From assembly GCF_000270185.1 (NCBI RefSeq), contig NC_015516.1, positions 1,338,501 to 1,402,500 of the forward strand: a DNA stretch of 64,000 bases. Direction: 5' to 3'. Positions 41,481 to 50,675 of the stretch are shown in pieces. This DNA comes from Melissococcus plutonius ATCC 35311. GTDB lineage: Bacteria > Bacillota > Bacilli > Lactobacillales > Enterococcaceae. Position 1 is the stretch's first letter, and every line of letters begins with the position of its first letter. Position numbers and translations under genes: made by a program. Under the pieces are notes generated by a model. It ran no database searches, was not told the DNA's origin, and worked only from the letters and a program-made list of their open reading frames with translations.

Positions 41481-43505
41481 TTATTTATAATTGATTGTAA
41501 TTAGTTGATAGCCATTAATTTCAGGAATGTTAAAAAACAGTTTGTTATTTTCATCGTTTTTCTGATGAAAAGGCAGATTGGTCACTTTCTTTCTGATTGA
41601 TTTAACCGTTGTTATTTCCTGAATAGTTGTTTTTGTTCTCTCGCCAATTTTTTCTAAATTTAATTCGATTTGGTTATCTTTTAAGGGAATTACTTCTTCA
41701 ATGGTATCCAATAAAACAGCTTTTCTTTCAGGAATATAATGTAGTATATTAATTATTAGCTGTTTTTGTTCTTTTTTATGGTTTAAAACGATTTCTGCTG
41801 TCGCTGGTAAGTTTGTTTTAACTACTTTTTGATCATTTAGTAAATACTCTAAAGCAGCTATTATTAAAGATTTGTATGGCTTCATTCCATGTAGTTTGTA
41901 CATTTCAAATAAAGGATGAGTGAAATAGACGAGTGAATCGTTTTTAATTGTTACCGGATAGGCACTTTCTTTATTTGCAGGTGCCTGAAAGTGAGAATAA
42001 TAGTGTTCAAAATTTCTTTGATAAAGTGGATGGATTTCTTTTCCTAATACTTCATTCGATTTTGAGCAAATCAATGCACTTTTCCCATGCAATACGAGTT
42101 CACCTTTTGGTAAAACTTTTGCTATTGGATCCTTATATGTACCATAGGTTGAAATGAATGAATTCTCATCGATATATTCAATTTGCCAGGAAGCTGGGAA
42201 ATGATTTGTTTCATCAAGACCACTATGGTATGAAGCAAGTATTTTTCCACCCTGATTTTGAAATGTCCTTAATTTGTTTTTTAATGTAGCATTAAGTACA
42301 ATTTTATCTGGTAAAATAATCATTTTATAGGCTTGCCAATCCATTTGATCATCAATAATATCAAACTGATAATGTGCTTCATTTAGCATATTAACAGCTC
42401 CGGCTAATGACAGATCTACCTTTTCTTCACTAATTTGACAAATACCTGGATGGACAATTGCTAGCTCTGTAATAGGCAAGGTGTTATCATTATACTTTTC
42501 TATTTCTTTAACTTGGGTATAAACAGAACCGATTAAATCATAGGTAGCCAATTGTAGGGTACCGTCTGGATACATTTGATCCCCAATTGAACATTTAGCT
42601 CCATGAGCAAGTGCTAGAAAGGTTTCATATTCAAGTGCAGCTTTATTCTTATAACTACCAAAATCTGCCCACACTTTATGAAATTTTCCCGTCATACCTA
42701 CATATTCTTTTCCAAGATTTTTGGCATATCGAACGACCGTTGGAAAATGTTGATATCCCCATTCGCCACTTGGTAATGATTCAATCTCTAAATGACTGTA
42801 TTCATGTAAATTTGTACGAATGGTAGGTAAAATATTTCCCTCGTTAAAAAAAATTGGGCATGTTGGATTGATAGATTGAATTGTTTGATAAATTTCATCT
42901 TTTAAAAATTGTTCTGTTTCTTTTGCAAATCTTTCACGTGCCTTCTCACTGTAAATATCGTAATTTTTCTCAATCATTTTCATTGTACAACAAGAACAAT
43001 AACAAGAATCCTGCCAAACAATATCAAAAAATAAGCCATCAAGCTTTTTACCAAAATGTTTTATAGTATCAATAATTTGTTCTTTTAAATAATCAAGATA
43101 AGCAGTATTGAAACATAACGTTTTCCAATCAGGTGAAAGTTGATCGGTATCTCCAAAGCCATACAAACTACCGTCTTTTTTTCTTTCTAACCATTCTGGA
43201 TGATGATCAGCAGAAAAAGCATCCCAACCAACGGTCAAATAGATAGGTGCTCTAATTCCTATTTCATGACATGCGTCTATCTCTTCCATTAAAAAATCAT
43301 TTTCCATTTGTGGATGTTCTGCTGGCAAGTCGGTTTTATAATAAATATAACCATGATGACATCTACCAGTTAACGTAATTGAATTGACACAAGCTTGTTT
43401 AAGTGTTTTTTGAAATATATCTTTATTAAAATTTTTACCCAATTTAAAAGGAAGTCTAGGTGTATGAAAATCTAGATGAACTTGGCGATAAGGAAGTGCA
43501 TTCAT
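41481..43505 (-). CDS. GHL6/GH42-like glycoside hydrolase
   Basis: 674 aa cytoplasmic protein without a signal peptide. Residues 1-330 form a TIM-barrel region resembling hypothetical glycosyl hydrolase family 6 (VHLDFHTP, TGRCHHGYIYY, HPEWL, DGLFFDIVWQD, FFNEGN). Residues about 345-520 resemble the beta-galactosidase trimerisation (glutamine amidotransferase-like) domain. The candidate acids are Asp in FFDIVWQD and Glu in NEGN or LEIESLP; these are guesses. It is in a PTS operon beside a MupG-like enzyme, so it likely cleaves an imported phosphorylated glycan. Start ATG at 43505. Confidence 0.75.
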   Translation of the reverse strand: MNALPYRQVHLDFHTPRLPFKLGKNFNKDIFQKTLKQACVNSITLTGRCHHGYIYYKTDLPAEHPQMENDFLMEEIDACHEIGIRAPIYLTVGWDAFSADHHPEWLERKKDGSLYGFGDTDQLSPDWKTLCFNTAYLDYLKEQIIDTIKHFGKKLDGLFFDIVWQDSCYCSCCTMKMIEKNYDIYSEKARERFAKETEQFLKDEIYQTIQSINPTCPIFFNEGNILPTIRTNLHEYSHLEIESLPSGEWGYQHFPTVVRYAKNLGKEYVGMTGKFHKVWADFGSYKNKAALEYETFLALAHGAKCSIGDQMYPDGTLQLATYDLIGSVYTQVKEIEKYNDNTLPITELAIVHPGICQISEEKVDLSLAGAVNMLNEAHYQFDIIDDQMDWQAYKMIILPDKIVLNATLKNKLRTFQNQGGKILASYHSGLDETNHFPASWQIEYIDENSFISTYGTYKDPIAKVLPKGELVLHGKSALICSKSNEVLGKEIHPLYQRNFEHYYSHFQAPANKESAYPVTIKNDSLVYFTHPLFEMYKLHGMKPYKSLIIAALEYLLNDQKVVKTNLPATAEIVLNHKKEQKQLIINILHYIPERKAVLLDTIEEVIPLKDNQIELNLEKIGERTKTTIQEITTVKSIRKKVTNLPFHQKNDENNKLFFNIPEINGYQLITINYK

Positions 43506-43506
43506 A

Positions 43507-44598
43507 TTAGTCTACCTCTTTAAACCGAAATTTTGACCAAGGATGAATATAGGAAAGTAAAAATAATTCTTCTTCAATAATTTTAGCCACATTATTCTTT
43601 TCATGCTTATGGTTTGGCATTGGTTGTTTAACAATATTCACTTCACCTTTATATTGACCAAAAGAGTTGTTACCAATAGTAATATCTCCAAGTGCTAATT
43701 GTTCTTTAGGATGATTGATTTCAATTGTTTGATCTGCATATTTTAGTTTGACAAATGTTGAACGAATACTATAACTATTAATGTCTCCACGATTTAAATG
43801 TTGATTGTCTAAAACAATTTCTTTTTCAAGTGGAGTGACAGTTGAAGTGAATTCCACGTTAAATTCAATTTGTTCACTATTCACTTCACTCATTGCTTTC
43901 AATTCTGCTTCACTTGCATAGGCATTAGCAATAATAACGTCATCAATCAATCCAGTTGCAAAAAGATGTTTTGCTTGTAGAACGATTGGCCAATCACGAT
44001 GCATCTCTACGGTACATAAACCATCTGTATATACATGAGGACCATGATCTGCTACCTGTGAATTTACAAAGGCCGCTGTTTTTAATCCTAAAGCTTTATA
44101 TTTTTTAGAACATTTGACAAAATAATCATAATCTAACCCTGTAAAACGTTGTGGATAAAAATTGTGACACCCAATGATTCGTTTTTTATCCGGCTGATAA
44201 GATAAAATATTTTCTAAATAGGCAGTATCATTACTGATATTTATTTCTAAGTCCAAATTTGTTTGATCAAATGTCATAAGGGATTCTACCAAGCCGTCAA
44301 AAGTCATATCTAACCGTAGTCCAGTTGCTCCCATCTCTTTAAATGGTGCTAAATTTTGATAACTTATACCTAACTGATCAAATACAGCTGGATTTACATC
44401 AAGAATGACTTCCATATTAAATTTTCTAGCACAAGCAATCGCTTTTTTCATTTTAGCAATTACTGCTTTCTCTTTTCCAGGTTCGGTCATTAACAAATTG
44501 GTAAATACTCTCTGATAACCATATTTTGCTGCCAATTCTATATAAGCCATTGTTTCTTCTTCATTTTCTTTATAAGGATAAATTGAAATTCCTAACAT
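43507..44598 (-). CDS. MupG-like (DUF871) TIM-barrel phospho-glycosidase
   Basis: 363 aa. N-terminal TIM barrel (LGISIYPYKENEEETMAYIELAAKYGY) with NFYPQRFTGLDYD, AFVNSQVADHGPHVYTDGLCTVEMHR, matching the DUF871 family. The characterised member MupG is a 6-phospho-N-acetylmuramidase (GH170) that cuts PTS-imported muropeptide sugars. The C-terminal domain (about 245-363) is a beta fold. Specificity here is unknown. Lies between EIIC and the GHL6-like gene in one operon. Confidence 0.82.
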   Translation of the reverse strand: MLGISIYPYKENEEETMAYIELAAKYGYQRVFTNLLMTEPGKEKAVIAKMKKAIACARKFNMEVILDVNPAVFDQLGISYQNLAPFKEMGATGLRLDMTFDGLVESLMTFDQTNLDLEINISNDTAYLENILSYQPDKKRIIGCHNFYPQRFTGLDYDYFVKCSKKYKALGLKTAAFVNSQVADHGPHVYTDGLCTVEMHRDWPIVLQAKHLFATGLIDDVIIANAYASEAELKAMSEVNSEQIEFNVEFTSTVTPLEKEIVLDNQHLNRGDINSYSIRSTFVKLKYADQTIEINHPKEQLALGDITIGNNSFGQYKGEVNIVKQPMPNHKHEKNNVAKIIEEELFLLSYIHPWSKFRFKEVD

Positions 44599-44612
44599 GT
44601 TTTTCCTACCTT

Positions 44613-45948
44613 CTACACTGGTTGTGTCACACTATTTCCTAGATTAATTTTTTCTTCTTCTTTTGCTTTTAATTCTTTTTCTACCATGCTCTTGTCAAAT
44701 GCCTTAAAGAAAGGTAAATAAATGACACAGGAAACCATAATATTAACCATTGCTAAAACTGCCGCCCTCCAATCAAATCCAGTGGCCATCATAGCAACTA
44801 AAGGAGCTGGCAATGTCCAAGGTGCAATGGCAATAGGATAATTTACTAGGTGAAAGACGCCCATGGCCAAATAAGTAATGATTCCCATCATAATTGGTGC
44901 GGCAATAAACGGGATTGCAAAAAAGGGATTCATAACAATGGGTACACCAAAGATCAATGGTTCATTAATATTAAAAATTCCTGGAATAAAGGTGAAACGT
45001 CCCATTTTTTTGCAAAATTCTGATTTTCCTAAGAATGCCATTAATAAAGCTAAAGACAAGGTTGCGCCTGCCCCACCAATCCAAATAAACCATTGAAAGA
45101 ATTGTCCGGTCATTAGATGAGGTATAACCTTACCAGCTGCTGCTGCAGTTGTATTTACGTTTAAATTTTCATACCAAAATGGATATAATATAGGTGTTGC
45201 AATCACCATGCCATGAATACCAAAAATCCAAACAATTGTAATCAATAAAATAGGTACAATGACTGATAAAATATTATCTCCAGCAAAATAACGAATCGGT
45301 GAAAAAATCCATTGTAAAATACTATTAATATCTAACTTTAGTCCAATTTTAATTACAAAAGTTGTAATAATTACAATAGCCCCAGGAATAAGTGCTGCAA
45401 ATGAATGAATAACAGAGGTTGGGACAACATTTGGCATTTTTATAACGATATTTTTCTTTAAACAAAACCGAACAACTTCAACAGTAAAGATTGAAGCTAC
45501 AATTGCTGTAAATAGACCGCTGGCACCAAAATTTCCTAGAGGTAGTACAGTACCACTTACATGAATTCCTGCTTTTGTTGCTAGTTTATCATCAATAGTT
45601 AGTGATCGTAGCAATTAGAAAAGCTAAGACAGACAAAACACTTGTAGATACTTTATCAATTTTATAATCATTACATAAACTAGAAGCAATACCAATACAA
45701 ACATAAACAGACATGAAATCCATTGTAAAGTTCATTGGAATTTTTAAACTATCTGAAAAGGGTGCAATAAAATCCTTCCAAGCATCAATCGGTAAATTTA
45801 ATGCAATAACAAAAATGGAACCAATAATTGTTACAGGAATAATAACACTCATTCCATTGCGAATAGCCGTTAGATATCTATTATCGGCAATACTTCCCAT
45901 AACATTTACAACTTTAGTAAAATCAAATTTTTTGTTTTGTGTTTCCAT
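44613..45948 (-). pseudogene. PTS lactose/cellobiose-family EIIC, frameshifted
   Basis: Membrane permease of a cellobiose-type PTS. N-terminal piece (45592-45948) begins METQNKKFDFTKVVNVMG and reads to FLIATITNY; the C-terminal piece (44613-45614) starts at LTIDDKLATKAGI and carries the LGGAGATLSLAL-type and FNINEPLIFG.PIVMNP motifs typical of EIIC. Total length is 1336 bases, one more than a multiple of three, so the frame is shifted near 45600 by a net +1 or -2. If real, the PTS system cannot transport. AAAGGAGG lies before the ATG at 45948. Confidence 0.88.
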
Positions 45949-45965
45949 TTGGACCTCCTTTTATT

Positions 45966-45981
45966 TTTGAACCGTTTTAAT
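45966..45981 (-). promoter_or_regulatory. Candidate LacI-family operator (IIB-IIC gap)
   Basis: TTTGAACCGTTTTAAT, 14 of 16 bases identical to the palindromic site at 46347-46362, with the central CG typical of LacI-family sites. Confidence 0.5.
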
Positions 45982-46020
45982 TTTTGTTAGCAATGATAAT
46001 AATTGTGAATGTATAGGCAA

Positions 46021-46332
46021 TTAAAGCACTTCTTTTTGAATTAACTTATATAAATCAGGAACTCCCATTGGCGTATACAAGATTCCTTCAATTGGAATTA
46101 GAGGGATATTTCTAGCATCCGCTTCTTTTTGCAAATGAGCTTTCCTGAAACTTACCTGTGGAGCCAATAATAATGCATCCCACTCTTCTTGCTGCATCTT
46201 CAATCCTACTTCTTCTGTCCCAGTTGCTTCCATGATAAAATCATTATTTCCATTTTTTTTAGCTTCTGCGATTAAATTTTCTGCTAAAATCGAAGAACTC
46301 ATGCCACCACCACAAGCTAATAATACTTTCAT
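46021..46332 (-). CDS. PTS lactose/cellobiose-family EIIB
   Basis: 103 aa phosphocarrier. The active-site Cys lies in LLACGGGMSSSILA (about residue 7 after the Met), and the family phrase LLLAPQVSF follows. I chose the ATG at 46332 with GGAGGA upstream; a longer frame to 46347 is less likely because the RBS would be inside. First structural gene after the LacI-type regulator. Confidence 0.92.
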   Translation of the reverse strand: MKVLLACGGGMSSSILAENLIAEAKKNGNNDFIMEATGTEEVGLKMQQEEWDALLLAPQVSFRKAHLQKEADARNIPLIPIEGILYTPMGVPDLYKLIQKEVL

Positions 46333-46346
46333 TTTTACTTCCTCCA

Positions 46347-46362
46347 ATTAAACCGTTTTAAT
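46347..46362 (-). promoter_or_regulatory. Candidate LacI-family operator upstream of EIIB
   Basis: ATTAAACCGTTTTAAT, an almost perfect even palindrome with central CG, placed directly upstream of the EIIB ribosome binding site (46341-46345). The regulator gene is adjacent. A cre-like TGCAAACGTTTAAT lies at about 46383-46396, with weak support for CcpA control. Confidence 0.55.
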
Positions 46363-46391
46363 TTTATAAAATAATTATAATTTGCAAACGT

Positions 46392-47402
46392 TTAATTTGC
46401 AAGATCTTTTTTTAACTCTCTTACTGAATCTCTCCATACCAATTTTGTTTTTAATTCAATTGTTAGTGGTTGATCTAATGTAGAATGATTAATCTGTTTT
46501 AAAATCAGTTTGCCAATCGTTAAGCCTATTTCTTCAATAGGTTGTTCGACTGCTGTTAATTTAGATTGCATAATATTACTTAATCCAAAATGATCGAACC
46601 CAATGAGTGAAATATCTTTAGGTATTGAATAGTTTTCTTCTATTAATGCCTGAATTGCTCCAATAGTCATATAATAATTTGTGGAATAAAGAGCCGTCAG
46701 CTGGTTCCTCTCTATTAATTGTTTTGTTTTTATATAACCAGATTCTTTTGTATAATTCCCTACAGCTATTAACTTTTCATTATAAATATTTTTATTTTTC
46801 ATGCTATCAATATAACCGGCTAAGCGCTTACGTCCGATAAAACGATCTGTTTTTCCAGCTATAATACCAATTTTTTTATGACCAAATTTAAATAACTTCT
46901 CTACAACTTCATAAGAAGCATCATAATTATCAACCAGTACGGTATCTGTTTTAATCGTTTTAATGGGTGCATCTACAGCAACAATAGCTATATGTTTAGC
47001 TATTGATTGTTTTAAACAATCTAAATTTTTGTCTAAAGGAAAAATTACCATTCCATCTACAAAACGATTTTCTAAAAATGCTAATTTTTCTTTAAGTCGT
47101 TTGTTATTATTTTGGTAATCGCATAGTAACAAACTATAATTATACTTTTCGAGATAGTTCTCTAAGTAGGAAACAATTGACATTGCGAAAATATCTGTAA
47201 AAGAATTAACTAAAACACCAATTGATAAGCTTCGATTATTTTTTAAGCCCTTGGCAATAATATTCTCTTTATAACCTAATTTTTTAATGGCTTTTTTAAT
47301 ATTTGTTTGATTTTTTTGTTTTAATTGATGGCCATTTAAATATCTTGAAACTGTACCAATAGAAACATCGGCCTCTTTTGCCACTTCTCGAATAGTTACC
47401 AA
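46392..47402 (-). CDS. LacI/GalR-family transcriptional regulator
   Basis: 336 aa. N-terminal LacI HTH (TIREVAKEADVSIGTVSRYLNG) and hinge, then a periplasmic-binding-like effector domain (SIGVLVNSFTDIFAMSIV, ISLIGFDHFGLSNI). The frame extends to 47429, but I chose a TTG at 47402 because GGAGGG lies exactly 6 bases upstream; the ATG at 47408 touches that site. It presumably controls the PTS operon through the two palindromes. Confidence 0.88.
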   Translation of the reverse strand: MVTIREVAKEADVSIGTVSRYLNGHQLKQKNQTNIKKAIKKLGYKENIIAKGLKNNRSLSIGVLVNSFTDIFAMSIVSYLENYLEKYNYSLLLCDYQNNNKRLKEKLAFLENRFVDGMVIFPLDKNLDCLKQSIAKHIAIVAVDAPIKTIKTDTVLVDNYDASYEVVEKLFKFGHKKIGIIAGKTDRFIGRKRLAGYIDSMKNKNIYNEKLIAVGNYTKESGYIKTKQLIERNQLTALYSTNYYMTIGAIQALIEENYSIPKDISLIGFDHFGLSNIMQSKLTAVEQPIEEIGLTIGKLILKQINHSTLDQPLTIELKTKLVWRDSVRELKKDLAN

Positions 47403-47446
47403 TCTCATCCCTCCGATTTTATTCTTCATTTTTTAAGAGCTATAAA

Positions 47447-47483
47447 AAATCCATCTTTTAACAAAATTGTAAAAGATGGATTT
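47447..47483 (-). terminator. Hairpin just upstream of the LacI gene
   Basis: Perfect 14-bp inverted repeat AAATCCATCTTTTA / TAAAAGATGGATTT. On the minus strand the stem leads into a T run (complement of 47444-47449). It lies about 45 bases before the LacI start, so it may act as a leader attenuator or terminate a lost upstream transcript. Confidence 0.6.
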
Positions 47484-47804
47484 GAATATAGCAATTATTA
47501 AATGAAAGTTTTAAATTCATTTTGTCTGTAATTTTTTTCTATTTAATGAATTTTTTACCAAAAATCCTTATTTTAAATATAACAACTAAAATTCAAGTAA
47601 TCATCTTATTTATTATAGAAAAATAGGTAAAACAATATACTACTGTTCTATTTTTGTTTATTAATTTTTATGTTTTTTTTATTTTTAACATTTTATGACA
47701 TACTTAGTTAGTATACTGAACATCAACTATTAGACAACTACCTATTATTAGTCTTATAACAATATTTTTTACGACTACCTCTATATACAAAATTACCAAA
47801 TCAA
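47484..47804. other. AT-rich intergenic region
   Basis: About 320 bases between the ruvX-yrzB terminator and the LacI leader hairpin. No ORF, repeat or convincing structure beyond the flanking hairpins. Confidence 0.4.
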
Positions 47805-47847
47805 AAAAATGGCTGTAACACTTTCATCAAGTGTTACAGCCATTTTT
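47805..47847 (-). terminator. Terminator of the ireB-ruvX-yrzB operon
   Basis: 18-bp stem (ATGGCTGTAACACT and its complement) around a small loop, ending in a T run on the minus strand. Lies directly after the yrzB stop at 47852. Confidence 0.88.
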
Positions 47848-47851
47848 TAAT

Positions 47852-48154
47852 TTATTTTTCTTCTTCATCATCCATGAATGTGTTGAAAACTTCTTCAATC
47901 ATATCCCATTCTTCGTCTGTTTCAATCTGTTGTAATTCGCCTTCTGTGCCTTCTTCATTTTCAGTATATGCATAAGCCTGTAATTCAACATCTTCTTCTC
48001 CAGAAACACAGGCTGGATAAAGTAAAACATAATTTCTTCCAAATTCTTCTTGACCATCAATGGTTAAAAGAATTTCATATAGTGTTTCGTTCCCTTGTTC
48101 ATCAACTAATGTAATATGTTCATGATTGTCGTTATTTTCGATAGGTTCTGTCAT
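47852..48154 (-). CDS. yrzB: YrzB family protein (DUF1292)
   Basis: 100 aa acidic protein of unknown function with the family core [20 protein letters not shown] and YVLLYPA. I chose the ATG at 48154, with AGGAG 10 bases upstream; an earlier GTG at 48163 is too close to the site. Last gene of the ireB-ruvX-yrzB group. Confidence 0.9.
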   Translation of the reverse strand: MTEPIENNDNHEHITLVDEQGNETLYEILLTIDGQEEFGRNYVLLYPACVSGEEDVELQAYAYTENEEGTEGELQQIETDEEWDMIEEVFNTFMDDEEEK

Positions 48155-48201
48155 TGGTGACACACTCCTTTATCCATTAATAGTGCTATAAGCGAAATAA
48201 C

Positions 48202-48633
48202 CTAGTTGGCACGATGCTTCTGACTATCTAAGTAATTTTGTAAAATCATTACAGCTGCCAATTTATCGATTACTTTTTTTCTTTTTGCTCTAGATGTATC
48301 TGCCTGTTCTATAAGCATACGCTCTGCTTGAACTGTTGTCAAACGTTCATCTTGATAAACAACTGGTAGCTGGAATAATTCCTGAAGTTTTTCACCAAAA
48401 GCTAAGGAAGCTTCTGCTCTTGGTCCAATTGAATTGTTCATATTTTTAGGTAGCCCAATCACAAATTTTGTAATTTCATATTCCTCAGCTAATTCTTCTA
48501 ATCGATCAAAACCAAATTGTCCCTTTTCCTCATTAATACGAATAATTTCAATTCCCTGAGCCGTCCAACCTAATAGGTCGCTAACAGCCACTCCAACTGT
48601 CTTTGAGCCGACATCTAATCCCATTATTCTCAT
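48202..48633 (-). CDS. ruvX: RuvX/YqgF family putative Holliday junction resolvase
   Basis: 143 aa RNase H-fold nuclease. [19 protein letters not shown], the GLPKNMN motif, and [13 protein letters not shown] are intact, carrying the expected acidic residues. Its start overlaps the ireB stop by one base (TAATG). Proposed roles are junction resolution and rRNA processing. Confidence 0.93.
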   Translation of the reverse strand: MRIMGLDVGSKTVGVAVSDLLGWTAQGIEIIRINEEKGQFGFDRLEELAEEYEITKFVIGLPKNMNNSIGPRAEASLAFGEKLQELFQLPVVYQDERLTTVQAERMLIEQADTSRAKRKKVIDKLAAVMILQNYLDSQKHRAN

Positions 48634-48899
48634 TAAACAATCGTTCCATTATTAGATAAATAATATTTAACAAGCTCATCTAAAAGTTCATCTCTTTCAT
48701 AACGACGAATTAGATTACGAGCATTTTGATAACGAGGAATGTAGGCCGGGTCTCCAGAAAGTAAATAACCTACTATTTGGTTAATTGGATTGTATCCTTT
48801 TTCCTCTAAAGATTGGTAGACTGTTGTAAGTATTTCATTTAATTCTTTCTTTTTATTGTCACTAAAATCAAAGCGAACAGTTTCATCTGTAAAACCCAT
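48633..48899 (-). CDS. ireB: IreB/UPF0297 regulatory protein
   Basis: 88 aa. Begins [14 protein letters not shown], with conserved [32 protein letters not shown], and ends in [17 protein letters not shown]. In Enterococcus faecalis IreB is a substrate of the kinase IreK and influences cephalosporin resistance. First of three overlapping or closely spaced genes (ireB-ruvX-yrzB). Confidence 0.95.
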   Translation of the reverse strand: MGFTDETVRFDFSDNKKKELNEILTTVYQSLEEKGYNPINQIVGYLLSGDPAYIPRYQNARNLIRRYERDELLDELVKYYLSNNGTIV

Positions 48900-49256
48900 C
48901 AGCTACACCTCACTCCTTTTTATTTATACATATTCATTTTACTAAAAAAAGACCTAAACTACAAACAATTTTTGTTATTCTTTCTTTTTTATTTTATTTC
49001 CATCTGCTTATTCTAATAGAACCTTGCCACTTTCTTCAAAGTTATCACTTATCTCTTGTAATATTGGTTTTTTTTATTATTATGATACATAAAATATAGT
49101 AAGATATTTTACTCTAAATTATTTTCATTCTTCATTTTATTTTCCCTTTTAAAAGTATATGTCCTATAAGTAATTCATTCACCTATCTTTTATAGTAAAT
49201 AACATAATGATTGAATCAAATTTTTCTAACCAAGATCATAGATTGGAAGTGTAAGG
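48900..49256. other. Divergent promoter region (ireB / thrE-like genes)
   Basis: About 357 AT-rich bases between the minus-strand ireB operon and the plus-strand exporter. It should hold both promoters. I see no ORF, hairpin or repeat that can be supported. Confidence 0.4.
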
Positions 49257-50009
49257 ATGCTTGATGAAAAAAATGAATTAATTTTAGAAACTTGTCTGCT
49301 AGCTGGTAAAATTATGATTGAAAATAATGCAGAAATGTATCGTATAGAGAATACAATGGAAAGGATTGCTATAACATCTGGAAATAACCATCTAGTAAGT
49401 TTTGTTACACAAACGGGTTTATTTGTTGGTTTTGATAATACTTCATCAATGAAAATGGCAAAAATTTTACACCGAACAATTGATCTTGAATCCATTTCTA
49501 AAGTTAATGATTTATCAAGAAATTACTCAGCTGGAAATTTTTCCTTAGAAGAATTATTAAATAAACTTAAAAAATTGGAAGATAAAAAAGCATCTTTTTC
49601 ACTACAATTAATTATTTTTTGTGCAGCTATACTAAGCGCTACCATTATGGTGTTGTTTGGCGGTAAGCTGAGTGATTGTCCCATAACTTTTCTGATCGGA
49701 TATTTTAGTTATACTATTTATCACTATAGTTCTAAAATTTTACATATTAATTTTTTACCTGAGTTTATTGCTTCACTTTTTATTAGTGCTGCTACTATCT
49801 TATGTGTAAAATTGAATTTTGGCAGTAATCAAGACATGATTATTATTGGCTGTATTATGCCTTTAGTACCTGGCGGTCAAATTACAAATTCCATCAGAGA
49901 TCTTGTAGCAGGACATTATTTATCTGGCGTTTCTAGAGGTGCTGAAGCAGCAATGATTGCTTTTGCTATTGGGCTTGGTGTGGCGATTAATTTTCAATTT
50001 TTTTATTAG
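49257..50009 (+). CDS. ThrE-family exporter, N-terminal component
   Basis: 250 aa. A cytoplasmic N-terminal part (about residues 1-115, AGKIMIENNAEMYRIENTMERIA) with several membrane helices after residue 118, and the family motif MPLVPGGQITNSIRDLVAGHYLSG. It matches the N-terminal half of threonine/serine exporter ThrE, which in Firmicutes is often split into two genes. GGAAG precedes the ATG. Paired with the next gene. Confidence 0.88.
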   Translation: MLDEKNELILETCLLAGKIMIENNAEMYRIENTMERIAITSGNNHLVSFVTQTGLFVGFDNTSSMKMAKILHRTIDLESISKVNDLSRNYSAGNFSLEELLNKLKKLEDKKASFSLQLIIFCAAILSATIMVLFGGKLSDCPITFLIGYFSYTIYHYSSKILHINFLPEFIASLFISAATILCVKLNFGSNQDMIIIGCIMPLVPGGQITNSIRDLVAGHYLSGVSRGAEAAMIAFAIGLGVAINFQFFY

Positions 50010-50024
50010 AGAGGGCAATTTAAA

Positions 50025-50504
50025 ATGACCATTATCCTGATTGAAATTACTTTTAGTTTTATTGCCTCTGTCGCCTTTGCTATCATGGTTAACGTGCCAA
50101 GGCGTTCTCTTATTGGATGTGGACTAACTGGAATGGCTGGTTGGCTAGTTTATTGGTATTTAAAACAATTAGGTGTTAATGCTGTTATAAGCGCGTTGGC
50201 CGGTTCAATTATTGTTGCATTACTGAGTGATTTTTTCTCAAAGTATTATAAACTGCCAGTGACCATATTTAATATACCTGGGATGTTTGCTTTAGTACCT
50301 GGATATTTATCTTATCAAACGGTTCGTAACTTAGTTACAGGAAATTATCAAATAGCTATTCATGCCGCTACCCAGGCTTTTATGGTAGGTGGTGCAATCG
50401 TCTTAGGGCTTTTTTTATCCGAGGTATTTAATCATAATATTCGTAATTTTAAACAAAAGAAAGAGAAAGATAAAAAAAATTTGCATAAAAAAAAGAAATT
50501 CTGA
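50025..50504 (+). CDS. ThrE-family exporter, C-terminal component
   Basis: 159 aa membrane protein with five predicted helices and the motif VPGYLSYQTVRNLVTGNYQ, which mirrors the N-terminal component's internal motif. Starts 15 bases after the first gene, so both form one transporter. It ends with a Lys-rich cytoplasmic tail. The substrate (threonine, serine or another metabolite) is not certain. Confidence 0.88.
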   Translation: MTIILIEITFSFIASVAFAIMVNVPRRSLIGCGLTGMAGWLVYWYLKQLGVNAVISALAGSIIVALLSDFFSKYYKLPVTIFNIPGMFALVPGYLSYQTVRNLVTGNYQIAIHAATQAFMVGGAIVLGLFLSEVFNHNIRNFKQKKEKDKKNLHKKKKF

Positions 50505-50615
50505 GTATTTCTCTTATGTACGATTATTTATATTAAAATGTTATTCATTAAACCAAATTGATTCAGCATTTTATATAAAAAACAGACTACAGTTATTTTT
50601 AATGTATAATTAAGT

Positions 50616-50650
50616 AAAGGATTAAGCAAAGTATTGCTTAATCCTTTTTT
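50616..50650 (+). terminator. Terminator of the thrE-like gene pair
   Basis: Perfect stem AAAGGATTAAGCAA / TTGCTTAATCCTTT with a 4-base loop and T run on the plus strand. It may also work for convergent minus-strand transcription. Confidence 0.85.
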
Positions 50651-50675
50651 ATGTTTCTATATATTAATCCACAGA

